Shown in pieces: positions 51,720 through 60,386 of a DNA stretch of 64,000 nucleotides. The notes under the pieces were generated by a model. That model was given only the letters and a program-made list of their open reading frames with translations. It was not told the DNA's origin and did no database searches. Positions within the stretch are counted from its first letter, which is position 1, and the number at the start of each line of letters is the position of its first letter. The position numbers and the translations under genes were made by a program. Source of the DNA: Streptomyces mirabilis (GTDB taxonomy: Bacteria; Actinomycetota; Actinomycetes; Streptomycetales; Streptomycetaceae); the NCBI RefSeq assembly GCF_039503195.1, contig NZ_JBCJKP010000001.1, forward strand, positions 9,424,001-9,488,000, read 5' to 3'.

Positions 51720-52721
51720 ATGACGACAACGACCTCGCACTCACTCGCCATCGCGGCCCAGGGGCTGCGCAAGGCCTACGGCGACAAGACGGTCCTCGAC
51801 GGCATCGACCTGGCGGTGCCGGCCGGCACGGTCTTCTCCCTGCTCGGCCCGAACGGCGCCGGCAAGACCACCGCCGTGAAGATCCTCTCCACCCTCATCA
51901 CCGCCGACGCCGGCGAGCTGCGGGTCGGCGGCCACGACCTCGCCGCCGACCCCCAGGCCGTACGGGCCGCGATCGGCGTCACCGGACAGTTCTCCGCCGT
52001 CGACGGCCTGATCACCGGAGAGGAGAACATGCTCCTCATGGCGGACCTGCACCATCTCTCCCGCAGCGAGGGCCGCCGCACCGCCGCCGAACTACTGGAG
52101 CGCTTCGACCTCACCGAGGCCGCGAAGAAGCCCGCCTCCACCTACTCCGGCGGCATGAAGCGCCGCCTCGACCTCGCCATGACGCTGGTCGGCGACCCGA
52201 GGATCATCTTCCTCGACGAGCCGACCACCGGCCTCGACCCGCGCAGCCGCCACAACATGTGGCAGATCATCCGCGAGCTCGTCTCCGACGGCGTCACCGT
52301 CTTCCTCACCACCCAGTACCTGGACGAGGCCGACGAACTAGCCGACCGCATCGCGGTGTTGAACGACGGCAAGATCGCCGCCGAAGGCAGTGCCGAGGAG
52401 CTGAAGCGGCTCATCCCCGGCGGCCACGTCCGGCTCCGCTTCACCGACCCCGCCGCCTACCAGTCCGCCGCCGTCGCCCTGCGCGAGGTCACCCGCGACG
52501 ACGAGGCACTGGCGCTGCAGATCCCCAGCGACGGCAGCCAGCGCGAACTGCGCGCCATCCTCGACTGGCTCGACTCCACCGGCATCGAGGCGGACGAGCT
52601 GACCGTGCACACCCCCGACCTCGACGACGTGTTCTTCGCCCTGACCGGCCCCACCACCGGCCCCACCACCATCCCCACCCAGCCCACGCAGCCGAACCAG
52701 TCCAAGGAGAACGTCCGATGA
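51720..52721 (+). CDS. Daunorubicin-resistance (DrrA-type) ABC ATP-binding protein
   Basis: A 333-residue ATPase: Walker A GPNGAGKTT, signature YSGGMKRRLDLAMTLVGDP, Walker B IIFLDEPTTGLDPRSR, and the DrrA hallmark TQYLDEADELADRI. The C-terminal tail repeats TGPTT/TQPTQP. It exports drug-like molecules with the DrrB-type permease, whose gene overlaps its stop by 4 bp (ATGA). ATG 51720 is likely. Natural substrate unknown. Confidence 0.85.
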   Translation: MTTTTSHSLAIAAQGLRKAYGDKTVLDGIDLAVPAGTVFSLLGPNGAGKTTAVKILSTLITADAGELRVGGHDLAADPQAVRAAIGVTGQFSAVDGLITGEENMLLMADLHHLSRSEGRRTAAELLERFDLTEAAKKPASTYSGGMKRRLDLAMTLVGDPRIIFLDEPTTGLDPRSRHNMWQIIRELVSDGVTVFLTTQYLDEADELADRIAVLNDGKIAAEGSAEELKRLIPGGHVRLRFTDPAAYQSAAVALREVTRDDEALALQIPSDGSQRELRAILDWLDSTGIEADELTVHTPDLDDVFFALTGPTTGPTTIPTQPTQPNQSKENVR

Positions 52722-53503
52722 GCGCCCTCTCCGTCGCCGTCCGCGACTCGAACACCATGCTGCGCCGCAACCTCCTGCACGCGCGCCGCTACCCGTCCCT
52801 CACCCTGAACCTGCTGCTCACCCCGATCATGCTGCTGCTGCTCTTCGTCTACATCTTCGGCGACGTGATGAGCACGGGCATCGGCGGCGCCGACCGCTCC
52901 GACTACATCGCCTACATCGTCCCGGGCATCCTGATGATGACCATCGGCGGCACCGTCATCGGGACCGCGGTGTCCGTCGCCACCGACATGAACGAGGGCA
53001 TCATCGCCCGCTTCCGCACGATGGCCATCCACCGCGGGTCCGTGCTCGTCGGGCACGTCGTCGGCAGCGTGCTGCAGTGCATCGCCAGCGTGGTCCTCGT
53101 CGGCGCCGTCGCCGTCGCCATCGGCTTCCGGTCCACGGGCGCAACCGCCCTGGAATGGCTGGCGGCGTTCGGCCTGCTCGCGCTGTTCGCCCTGGCACTC
53201 ACCTGGATCGCCGTCGGGATGGGCATGGCCAGCCCGAACGCCGAGGCGGCCAGCAACAGCGCACAGCCGCTGATCCTCCTGCCGCTCATCTCCAGCGCCT
53301 TCATCCCGGCCGACACGATGCCGGGCTGGTTCCAGCCGATCGCCGAGTACCAGCCGTTCACCCCGGCCATCGAGACCCTGCGCGGCCTGCTGCTCGGCAC
53401 CGAGATCGGCAACAACGGGTGGATCGCCATCGCCTGGTGCGTCGGCCTGACCGTGCTCGGCTACCGCTGGTCGACGGCGTCCTTCAACCGCGACCCGAAG
53501 TAG
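52718..53503 (+). CDS. DrrB-type ABC transporter permease
   Basis: A 261-residue ABC-2 permease with six membrane segments: LLLTPIMLLLLFVYIFGDVM, YIVPGILMMTIGGTVIGTAVSVATDMNEGIIARFRTMAI (the EGIxxRFRTMP loop), SVLQCIASVVLVGAVAVAIGF and the final WCVGLTVLGYRWSTASFNRD. Its stop (53501-53503) lies inside the 3' end of the SARP gene on the other strand: a 20-bp convergent overlap. Confidence 0.85.
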   Translation: MSALSVAVRDSNTMLRRNLLHARRYPSLTLNLLLTPIMLLLLFVYIFGDVMSTGIGGADRSDYIAYIVPGILMMTIGGTVIGTAVSVATDMNEGIIARFRTMAIHRGSVLVGHVVGSVLQCIASVVLVGAVAVAIGFRSTGATALEWLAAFGLLALFALALTWIAVGMGMASPNAEAASNSAQPLILLPLISSAFIPADTMPGWFQPIAEYQPFTPAIETLRGLLLGTEIGNNGWIAIAWCVGLTVLGYRWSTASFNRDPK

Positions 53504-56500
53504 CCGCCATGACAGCGCGGGCCGCTTCCCGCAACTCGTCCCGCTCCAGGGCGGCGTACTCCGACAGCGCGTCGGTGTACGCCGCCCTGTCGGCGTCTTC
53601 CGCCGCCTTCCGGGCGCGGTCCGCCGACATCGTCGGCTGGAACTCGCGCATCACCCCCAGCCGTTCGGCCAGCGCGATCATCCGTACGGCACTCGTGTCG
53701 CCGGACGCGAGCCCGGCCATGCCAAGGGCGTGCAACACCGTGCCGAGCAAGGGGAGTTCGGAGGGCGAGCCGACCGGATCGCGCAGCAGCGTCCACAGCC
53801 GCTGCCGCAGCCGGTCGACCACCTGCGCGACCAGCCCGAGCCGGCCGGCGTGCGCGTGCGCCGTCACCGCCACCGACTGGATCAGGAACGCCCACGGGTC
53901 GAGCCGGGCGTCGCCGCCGCGCAGCGAGCCGGCCGCGAGCATCCGCTCCACAGCACCGCGCCACAGGCCCAGCCCGACCTCCGTCAGCCCGCGGGCGAGC
54001 GCGATCTCGGCGCGCCCGCCGAGGTCGGGCCGGTAGAAGTCGTCCTCCTGCGCGGTGTTGTCACTCTCCGCCTGCCGCAGCCAGTCCTCCGCCTCGTCGG
54101 TCTCGCCGCGCTGCAGACAGGCGAGAACCAGGAGCGAGCGGATGCTGATGTAGTCCTGCCCGTCCCCGAGCCGCGGCAGCACCTTGAGCGCCGCCAGGAG
54201 ATGCTCGTACGCCTCCTCGCCCCGCGCCGTCCGCAGACACAGCTCGCTCAGCCGGGAATGCACCATCAGCTGCACGGACGGATTGTCGACCGCCGCCAGT
54301 CCGGCGACCGCCCGCCGTGCCGAGACGAGCGCGCGGTCGATGTCGTGCTCGAACTCCCAGACGTAGCAGGCGACGCACTCGGCGATGCCGGAGAGCAACG
54401 GCTGCGCGCTGCCGCCGTCGCCCTCGCCCTCGCCCTCGCCCTCGCCCTCGCCCTCGCAGAGCCTCCGCAGCACGTCGTAGCCGGGAGGCCGTATCTCGGG
54501 GACCGCGCTCAGGACGATCGCGGTGGCACGCATCAGCGTGTCCGGCGGGGCCGGAGGCAGCCGCCGCAGGGTGACGAGCTGGCGCACGGCGCGCGGGCCG
54601 GGGCCCATGAACACGGTCGCCGTGCCCAACACCGCGGCGGTGCGGGCGACTTCGACGTACTCGGGCTCGGGACGGTAGTGCGACAGCGGCGGCCCGGTGT
54701 CCGCGGCGAGGGCGGCGAGGCGGGGAAAACTGGTCCCGGTGGACCACAGACTGGCGAGGACGGCGGTGACGGCGGCAATGGCGGGGTGGTCCGTACGGGC
54801 CAGGGCATGGCGCAGCGCCAGCACGAGGTTGTCCTGCTCGGCCTTGATCCGCTCCCAGGCGGCCTGCGCATCCGAGCCGAAGAGCGCGTCGTGGTACGCG
54901 ACCCCGAAGTCCCGCGCCCACGCGAGGAACCGGCCCACGGCCTCCTCGTCCCCGCCCGCCTCCGCACGCCGGGCCGCGCTGAACTCCCGTACGGTCTCCA
55001 GCATCCGGAACCGCACCCCGGCCGGAGTCTCGGCGACGGTGAGCAGCGACTGACCGGCCAACTGTTCAAGGAGCAACAGCGCATCCTCGCCGAGGACCCG
55101 CTCCGCCGCGTCACCGCCGAAACCGCCGGGGAACACGGACAGCGTGCGCAGCGCCGCCCGGGCGTCCTGCGCAAGCAGGTTCCAGCTCCACTCCACGACC
55201 GCGTGCAGCGTGCGGTGACGCTCCGGCATGCCCCGCACCCCGCCGCGCAGCAGCGCGAACCGGTCACCGAGGCGGCGGGCGATCTCCGGCACCGACAGCA
55301 CCCGTACCCGAGCCGCGGCCAGCTCCACGGCGAGCGGCAGCCCGTCGAGGTGACGGCACAGCCCGGCCACCGCGTCCGGCGGCAGCTCCACGCCGGGCCG
55401 CGCCGCCCGGGCCCGCTGCGTGAACAGCTCGACGGAGATGCCGAGACCCAGCTCCGGCAGCGCGTACACCGCCTCCGACGTCAGGCCCAGCGGGGCCCGA
55501 CTGGTGGCCAGCACCCGCAGGTCCTTCGAGGACGAGACCAGCGCCTGTACGAGGCCGGCGGCACCGGCGATGACCTGCTCACAGTTGTCGAGGACCAGCA
55601 GCGCGGACCCGGAGCCGAGCACACCGAGGATGCCGGACACCGGGTCGTGACCGCGCACGGCGCCGGGCCGCCCCTCGCCGGCGCCGAGCGCTGACGCCAC
55701 CTCCGCGGCCACGTCCTCGTCCGCCGTGACACCGGCGAGCGGCACGAAATACACCACGCGCTGCTCGGCGCGGCGGCTGACGGCGTGCGCGAGCCGGGTC
55801 TTGCCGAGGCCGCCGGGGCCGACGACGGTGACGGCGCGGGAGGTCCGCAGCAGCCGCTCCACCGCCGCGACGTCCTCGTCCCGGCCCAGCAGCGGGTTCG
55901 GCTCGTGCGGCACACCATGCCGGACCACGGGCGACTCGCCGCGCAGCAGCTCCTGCTGTACGGCCTTGAGCCCGGCGCCCGGATCCGTGCCCAGCGTCTC
56001 GCGCAGCTCACGCCGGTACGCCTCGTACCGCATCAGGGCGGCGGACGGCCCCGCCGTCGCCGCCTCACCGCGCAGCAGCTCGGCGAGCACTTCCTCGTCC
56101 CGCGGATGCTCCGCGGCGGCCACGGCCAGCGGCCCGGCCGCCTCCGCGTGCCGCCCCAGCCGGGCGAGCGCGAGCGCCCGCGCGCGTACGAGCGCGCCGC
56201 GGACCGGGGCGCGCTCGGCGCGCAGCGCGGCCACGGGGTCGTCGGGGCTGCCGGTCCCGTCAGGAGTGCCCTCCCACAGCGCGAGCCCGGCCTCGGCCGC
56301 GGCCAGCGATCCCGCGTGGTCCCCGGCCCTGGCCCGCTCCGCGCCGGCGGCGGCGTGCAGCAGCAGGGCGGAGCTGTCGACCTGGTCCTCGGCGAGCGCG
56401 AGCCGGTATCCGGCCGGTGTGCTCGCGAGGACGCCGGCGCCCAGCTGCGCCCGCGCCCTGGACACGAGGACCTGCACCGCCTTTCCCGGCCGCTCCGGCA

Positions 56501-56654
56501 GCTCGTCCGGCCACAGCCCGGCCACCAGCCGCTCGGTGCTGCAGCCCGTGCGCAAGTCGCCCGCGAGCAGCGCGAGGAGACCGCGGAGCCGGGGCGCGGT
56601 GACCTCCTGCCCGCGATAGGCGACACGTGGCAGCAGGGTCAGGTCGGTGGTCAC
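53484..56654 (-). CDS. SARP/AfsR-type regulator with NB-ARC ATPase and TPR region
   Basis: A 1056-residue regulator. N-terminal DNA-binding plus BTAD domain (CSTERLVAGLWPDELPERPGKAVQVLVSRARAQL ... LAERSALLHAAAGAERA). Then a STAND ATPase: LLGRDEDVAAVERLL, Walker A GPGGLGKTRL, Walker B LLVLDNCEQ. A TPR-like C-terminal half follows. A Glu-Gly microsatellite (six CCCTCG units at 54421-54456) lies between them. AfsR-type proteins activate antibiotic genes. GTG 56654 fits. Adjacent to the DrrAB-type exporter, which it might control. Confidence 0.85.
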   Translation of the reverse strand: MTTDLTLLPRVAYRGQEVTAPRLRGLLALLAGDLRTGCSTERLVAGLWPDELPERPGKAVQVLVSRARAQLGAGVLASTPAGYRLALAEDQVDSSALLLHAAAGAERARAGDHAGSLAAAEAGLALWEGTPDGTGSPDDPVAALRAERAPVRGALVRARALALARLGRHAEAAGPLAVAAAEHPRDEEVLAELLRGEAATAGPSAALMRYEAYRRELRETLGTDPGAGLKAVQQELLRGESPVVRHGVPHEPNPLLGRDEDVAAVERLLRTSRAVTVVGPGGLGKTRLAHAVSRRAEQRVVYFVPLAGVTADEDVAAEVASALGAGEGRPGAVRGHDPVSGILGVLGSGSALLVLDNCEQVIAGAAGLVQALVSSSKDLRVLATSRAPLGLTSEAVYALPELGLGISVELFTQRARAARPGVELPPDAVAGLCRHLDGLPLAVELAAARVRVLSVPEIARRLGDRFALLRGGVRGMPERHRTLHAVVEWSWNLLAQDARAALRTLSVFPGGFGGDAAERVLGEDALLLLEQLAGQSLLTVAETPAGVRFRMLETVREFSAARRAEAGGDEEAVGRFLAWARDFGVAYHDALFGSDAQAAWERIKAEQDNLVLALRHALARTDHPAIAAVTAVLASLWSTGTSFPRLAALAADTGPPLSHYRPEPEYVEVARTAAVLGTATVFMGPGPRAVRQLVTLRRLPPAPPDTLMRATAIVLSAVPEIRPPGYDVLRRLCEGEGEGEGEGEGDGGSAQPLLSGIAECVACYVWEFEHDIDRALVSARRAVAGLAAVDNPSVQLMVHSRLSELCLRTARGEEAYEHLLAALKVLPRLGDGQDYISIRSLLVLACLQRGETDEAEDWLRQAESDNTAQEDDFYRPDLGGRAEIALARGLTEVGLGLWRGAVERMLAAGSLRGGDARLDPWAFLIQSVAVTAHAHAGRLGLVAQVVDRLRQRLWTLLRDPVGSPSELPLLGTVLHALGMAGLASGDTSAVRMIALAERLGVMREFQPTMSADRARKAAEDADRAAYTDALSEYAALERDELREAARAVMAATSGRG
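54421..54456. repeat. Hexanucleotide repeat, six perfect units
   Basis: CCCTCG ×6, encoding a Glu-Gly stretch in the SARP protein on the minus strand. In-frame slippage would lengthen or shorten the linker between the ATPase and the TPR region. Confidence 0.9.
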
Positions 56655-56699
56655 CCGTGCAGATTAGCCAAGGCGCCGGCCGCGGGAACGCCCACCTCG

Positions 56700-57190
56700 G
56701 GCCGAACTCCCGCCGCCCGTGCGGCCCTGCCCCCCGCGCGCCCCCGCCGGGGCGGCTGCCGCAGCCGCGCCGACCGTTCCCGCCCCCCCGCGCCGACCGT
56801 TCCTGCCTCCGCGCGCCGACCGTTCCCGCGCCCGTGGGCCGCTGCTCCTGCCCCTGCGGGCCGACTGATCCCGGTCGTGGCGGCCGGCCGTCCTGCTCGG
56901 CCTTCGCGCCGGCCGAGTTCGATGAGCGACTCTTCTCCGCTTCCGCGACCTCCGTCTCGGCGACCACGTCGTAGCGGGCGGCGACGATCTGGCTGCGGGA
57001 GGCGAAGCCGCGGCGGCCTCCGGTGAACGCGTGGCCGGCGAAGCCGAAGAGCGCACCGAAGATCGCGCCGTAGAACAGGCCGCTGATCGTCAGCACCAGG
57101 ACGTGGGGGTTGCCCGCGGCGAACAGCGACAGGAGCAGGCCGATGAGCACGTCTTCCCGCCTGCCAGGCAGCCCGCCCACCCGACCCCAT
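56700..57190 (-). pseudogene. Truncated general-stress-protein (GlsB/DUF-like) membrane gene
   Basis: Minus-strand frame ILGLLLSLFAAGNPHVLVLTISGLFYGAIFGALFGFAGHAFTGGRRGFASRSQIVAARYDVVAE resembles the C-terminal part of general stress proteins: a glycine-rich double membrane hairpin, then HAxTGGRRxFxS and RYDV. The normal N-terminus is missing (cut near 57190), and the C-terminal continues without stop into repeats and the antisense of the SARP gene. So it is a broken copy. Confidence 0.65.
56767..56826. repeat. 15-bp repeat, three perfect copies at 22-23-bp spacing
   Basis: CGCGCCGACCGTTCC starts at 56767, 56789 and 56812, separated by short GC-rich spacers. It lies between the SARP start and the broken general-stress gene. 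It may be low-complexity or a binding-site array upstream of the SARP gene. Confidence 0.85.
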
Positions 57191-58119
57191 CAAGCCCCGC
57201 CGCTGAGAAGGCTCACACTCCGTGGGACCGACGCCCGCAGTTCCCTCACCAAGGCGCGCACGACAGCGGATCCGGCCAGTTCGGAAGTGGTGACATAGCC
57301 GACCTGGCGGGTCGGGCGCTCGGGGCCGAGATCAGTGATCCCGACCGAATCCGGTGCCCCGACCAGGGACAGCGCCGGCATGATCGCCATTCCGTGGCCC
57401 GCGCTCACCAAGGAGAGCACCGCTCCGTCGTCCTCGGCCTCGACGGTTGCCTTCGGGATCCAGTCCTGTGCAGCCCACCAGCCGCGGGTGTACGAGCCAC
57501 AGTTCTCGGCCCAGTCGACCAGCGGCAGCGAGCGCGGGGCAGCATGACCCGTCGCGTGCACCAGCGCATACGGCTCTTCAAGGAGCCCGCTCGCGACCAG
57601 ACCAGGCGGAAGCGGCACGGAGCCGCCCAGCGTGGCGATGGCGATGTCGGCCTTCCCGTCGGCCACTTCGCCCGCGGTGCCGCGCCCCACCTCGCGCACG
57701 ATCCGCACCTGCGGCTCGATCCCGGGGTACCGGGCGCGCAGCCGCTCCAGGACGGCCGGCAGCAGGTGGAGAGCCGCGCTGCGAAAAGCCGCGATCCGCA
57801 GCGGCCCCTGCGCAGCACCGGGCCGGGCCGCGCCGCGCGCCTCGGCGGTCAGGACGTCCAGGAGGCGCAGGACGCGGCGGGCATACGCGACGGCCTGCTC
57901 TCCGGCAGGGGTGGGGCGGGCGCCGGTGCGGCCGCGTTCGAAGAGAACCGCACCGATCCTGCGCTCGCTGCCGCGCACCGAGTGGGAGACCGCCGACTGG
58001 GTCAGACCGAGTGTGCCGGCCGCGGCCGAGAAGCCGCCGCTGTCCGCGACCGCCACCAGGACGCGCAGTTCCTGCGGGGTGAGATCGGAGTCGGTCGTGC
58101 GGGTCACGGGGGCGCTCAC
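57190..58119 (-). CDS. LysR-family transcriptional regulator
   Basis: A 309-residue LysR protein: N-terminal winged HTH (LTPQELRVLVAVADSGGFSAAAGTLGLTQSAVSHSVRGSERRIGAVLFERGRTGARPTPAGEQ) and a periplasmic-binding-like effector domain (GPLRIAAFRSAALHLLPAVLERLRARYPGIEPQVRI ...). GTG 58119 is chosen over an open upstream region; an alternative GTG is at 58107. Divergent from the oxidoreductase at 58209 with a T-N11-A palindrome between, so it probably controls that gene. Confidence 0.85.
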   Translation of the reverse strand: MSAPVTRTTDSDLTPQELRVLVAVADSGGFSAAAGTLGLTQSAVSHSVRGSERRIGAVLFERGRTGARPTPAGEQAVAYARRVLRLLDVLTAEARGAARPGAAQGPLRIAAFRSAALHLLPAVLERLRARYPGIEPQVRIVREVGRGTAGEVADGKADIAIATLGGSVPLPPGLVASGLLEEPYALVHATGHAAPRSLPLVDWAENCGSYTRGWWAAQDWIPKATVEAEDDGAVLSLVSAGHGMAIMPALSLVGAPDSVGITDLGPERPTRQVGYVTTSELAGSAVVRALVRELRASVPRSVSLLSGGA

Positions 58120-58127
58120 CTCGACGT

Positions 58128-58142
58128 ATGAGAACTGCTCAT
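58128..58142. promoter_or_regulatory. LysR-type T-N11-A operator
   Basis: ATGAG-AACTG-CTCAT is a perfect 5-bp palindrome with a 5-bp centre; T58129 to A58141 gives the T-N11-A spacing of LysR boxes. It lies 9 bp upstream of the LysR start and 67 bp before the oxidoreductase ATG. Confidence 0.65.
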
Positions 58143-58208
58143 GGAACGGTGTGTCGCATGAGCCCAACCGGCTGCCCGGGGGGCGCATTCCCGCCCTACG
58201 GTCCGGGC

Positions 58209-59225
58209 ATGAACGAGACCGCGCTCACCGTCCACCAGACCGCCCGCCCCCACGGCCTTCCCACCGCCGGGCACTTCGCCTTCGTCGAGTCCGCACTTCC
58301 CGGCCCCGCGGCCGGCAGCGCGCTCGTGGAAAACCTCTACTGGTCCGTCGACCCCTACCACCGCGAGATGATGGACGACGTGCCCGGCGGCTTCGCGCTC
58401 GGCGCACCGCTGGAGGGCCGCACCATCGGGCGGGTCATCGCCTCGCGCGCGCCCCGGCTGACCGAGGGCGAGATCGTGTTCCACCGGCAGGGCTGGCGCA
58501 CGCACGCGGTGGTCACGCCCGAGGAGATCCGGCAGCTGCCCCGCTTCGACAAGGTGCCCCTGACCGCGTACTTGAGCGCACTCGGCGGCACCGGCCTGAC
58601 CGCCTATGTGGGCCTGACCCGGATCGCCCGGCTCCGGGAGGGGGAGGACCTGTTCGTGTCGGCCGCCGCGGGCGGGGTCGGCACGGCGACCGGGCGGTTC
58701 GCCAGACTGCTGGGCGCCGGACGGCTCGTGGGCAGCGCGGGCTCGGCGGCGAAGGCCGCCCACCTCACGCGGGAGGTGGGCTATGACGCCGTCTTCGACT
58801 ACCACGACGGGCCCGCCGCCGACCTGCTCGGCAAGGCCGCGCCGGGCGGCATCGACGTGTTCGTCGACAACGTCGGCGGCGCCCAGCTGGCCGCGGCGGT
58901 GGGAGCGCTGCGGGAGTTCGGGCGTATCGTCCGCGTCGGCACGATCAGCCAGTACAACGCCCCCGACGCGCCGCCACCGCGCTTCAACTACGCGGACATC
59001 GTGGAGAAGAGCCTGCGCATGGAGGGCTTCCTGGTCAGCAACTACCGTGACACGCAGGAGGAGTTGTACGAGTTCGCGGTGCCGCATCTGCAGAGCGGCC
59101 GGCTCGCTCTGGACGAGACGGTGGTTGACGGCTTCGAACACATCGTGGACGCGTTCCTGGGCATGCTGCGCGGCGAGAACACCGGAAAGATCATCGTACG
59201 AGACCGCACGCAAGCCCACCCGTAA
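58209..59225 (+). CDS. NADP-dependent MDR-family oxidoreductase (leukotriene B4 dehydrogenase-like)
   Basis: A 338-residue zinc-free medium-chain dehydrogenase. YWSVDPYHREMM ... GGTGLTAYVGLTRIARLREGEDLFVSAAAGGVGTATGRFARLLGAGRLVGSAGS is the characteristic Rossmann entrance (AAxGGVG). C-terminal DVFVDNVGGAQLAAAVGALREFGRIVRVGTISQYN fits the family. It reduces alpha,beta-unsaturated ketones or quinones with NADPH. ATG 58209 is the start of homology. Controlled by the LysR divergently encoded; targets unknown. Confidence 0.85.
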   Translation: MNETALTVHQTARPHGLPTAGHFAFVESALPGPAAGSALVENLYWSVDPYHREMMDDVPGGFALGAPLEGRTIGRVIASRAPRLTEGEIVFHRQGWRTHAVVTPEEIRQLPRFDKVPLTAYLSALGGTGLTAYVGLTRIARLREGEDLFVSAAAGGVGTATGRFARLLGAGRLVGSAGSAAKAAHLTREVGYDAVFDYHDGPAADLLGKAAPGGIDVFVDNVGGAQLAAAVGALREFGRIVRVGTISQYNAPDAPPPRFNYADIVEKSLRMEGFLVSNYRDTQEELYEFAVPHLQSGRLALDETVVDGFEHIVDAFLGMLRGENTGKIIVRDRTQAHP

Positions 59226-59274
59226 ACCGACACCCAAACTCCGGTGTCATGACGTGAATCCGTACCCCCAGTTC

Positions 59275-59560
59275 ACGCGGAGCCGCGCCGCTTCCAGGAC
59301 TTCGGCACTGCTGCCCCGCGACCGGCCTCAGGAACTGGATGGCGCCGGCGATCTCCGGGTCGATCAGCCGCTGCGCCCCGACCGTGGGGTGGCCGAACAC
59401 GCCGGTGAGTTCGAGGCTCACGATCCCGTGGACCCGCGTCCAGACCAGGATGGCGGCACAAGCCACGCCCGGTGTGGTGTCCCTCCGCTCCTGCGAGCGG
59501 GGCCGCCGTGGCGATCACCGGGGCCGTGCCGGGTTCGGCGGCGGCACCGCGGAGAACCGA
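59275..59560 (-). pseudogene. TetR-family regulator, C-terminal remnant with a frameshift
   Basis: Two minus-strand frames give TetR C-terminal sequence: LMSVLRGAAAEPGTAPVIATAAPLAG and, after a shift, MACAAILVWTRVHGIVSLELTGVFGHPTVGAQRLIDPEIAGAIQFLRP. WTRVHGIVSLEL is typical of WHG-type TetR C-domains. The N-terminal DNA-binding part is gone. It is non-functional. Confidence 0.6.
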
Positions 59561-59619
59561 CATCAGAGCGCGTGGCACCGCCGCTGTCCCGGCCGCTCTT
59601 ATTGACGCCGTGTCATCAA

Positions 59620-59652
59620 CAGTGGTTCAGTGGCTGAGCCACTGAACCACTG
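59620..59652. promoter_or_regulatory. Long perfect palindrome upstream of the FadR-type regulator
   Basis: Arms 59620-59634 (CAGTGGTTCAGTGGC) and 59638-59652 pair perfectly over 15 bp around TGA. It ends 17 bp before the GTG 59670 start. It lacks the T-run expected of a terminator, and its position suits an autoregulatory operator. Confidence 0.7.
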
Positions 59653-59669
59653 AATCATTGGGGGCCGGG

Positions 59670-60386
59670 GTGGAGGCACTGCCACGCGAGACGATCGTCG
59701 ACGTGCTGGAGAAGCGGCTGCGCGAGGACATCCTCGCCGGGCGTCATCCCGCCGGGAGATACCTGCCTCCCGAACGTGAACTCGCCGACGGATTCGGGGT
59801 CACCCGCACCTCCCTCAAGCACGCCTTCGGCCGACTGGCGCACGCCGGGCTGCTGGAGACGCGCCACGGAGTGGGTACCCGGGTACGGGATTTCCTGCGC
59901 CTGGGCGGAGCGGACCTCCTGCCGATGCTCGTGCGCCACAGCCCCGACTGGATCGGTGAGATCTTCGAAGTCCGGCGCAGCATCGGTGAGCTGATCGTGG
60001 AACGCGCAGCGACCCGTGCCACGGCGGCCCAGGTCGCCGAACTGCGTCTGCTGCTTGCGGCCGTCGGGGATGCGGCGGGGGGCGAGCCCGTGCAGCTGGC
60101 GGACGTGGAGGTGCACCGAGCGCTGGCCCGTGCCACGGGCAACCGGGTGTACGTCCTGCTGACCAACACCCTGTTCAACGCGTACCTGCCGGTGCGCGGG
60201 GCACTGGTCGGGCCCTTCGAGGATCCCTGGGCCGCCCATGACCGTCTGGCACCGGTCGTCGAGGCGGTGGCCGCCGGCGACCAGGAGGCGGCACGCACCG
60301 CCGCGGGCGACTATCTGTCGGCAACGGAACGCATCATGCTCAAGGGGCTGGCACGCTCCGGCGGACGCGGGGAAGGTGCCCTGTGA
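59670..60386 (+). CDS. GntR/FadR-family transcriptional regulator
   Basis: A 238-residue regulator. N-terminal wHTH (DVLEKRLREDILAGRHPAGRYLPPERELADGFGVTRTSLKHAFGRLAHAGLLETRHGVGTRVRD) and C-terminal helical FadR domain (IGEIFEVRRSIGELIVERAATRA ... VEVHRALARATGN). The latter often binds acyl-CoA or carboxylates via D/H residues. GTG 59670 follows a GGGGG run; a TTG at 59658 is possible. The palindrome just upstream is its probable site. Its stop overlaps the next gene by 4 bp. Confidence 0.85.
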   Translation: MEALPRETIVDVLEKRLREDILAGRHPAGRYLPPERELADGFGVTRTSLKHAFGRLAHAGLLETRHGVGTRVRDFLRLGGADLLPMLVRHSPDWIGEIFEVRRSIGELIVERAATRATAAQVAELRLLLAAVGDAAGGEPVQLADVEVHRALARATGNRVYVLLTNTLFNAYLPVRGALVGPFEDPWAAHDRLAPVVEAVAAGDQEAARTAAGDYLSATERIMLKGLARSGGRGEGAL

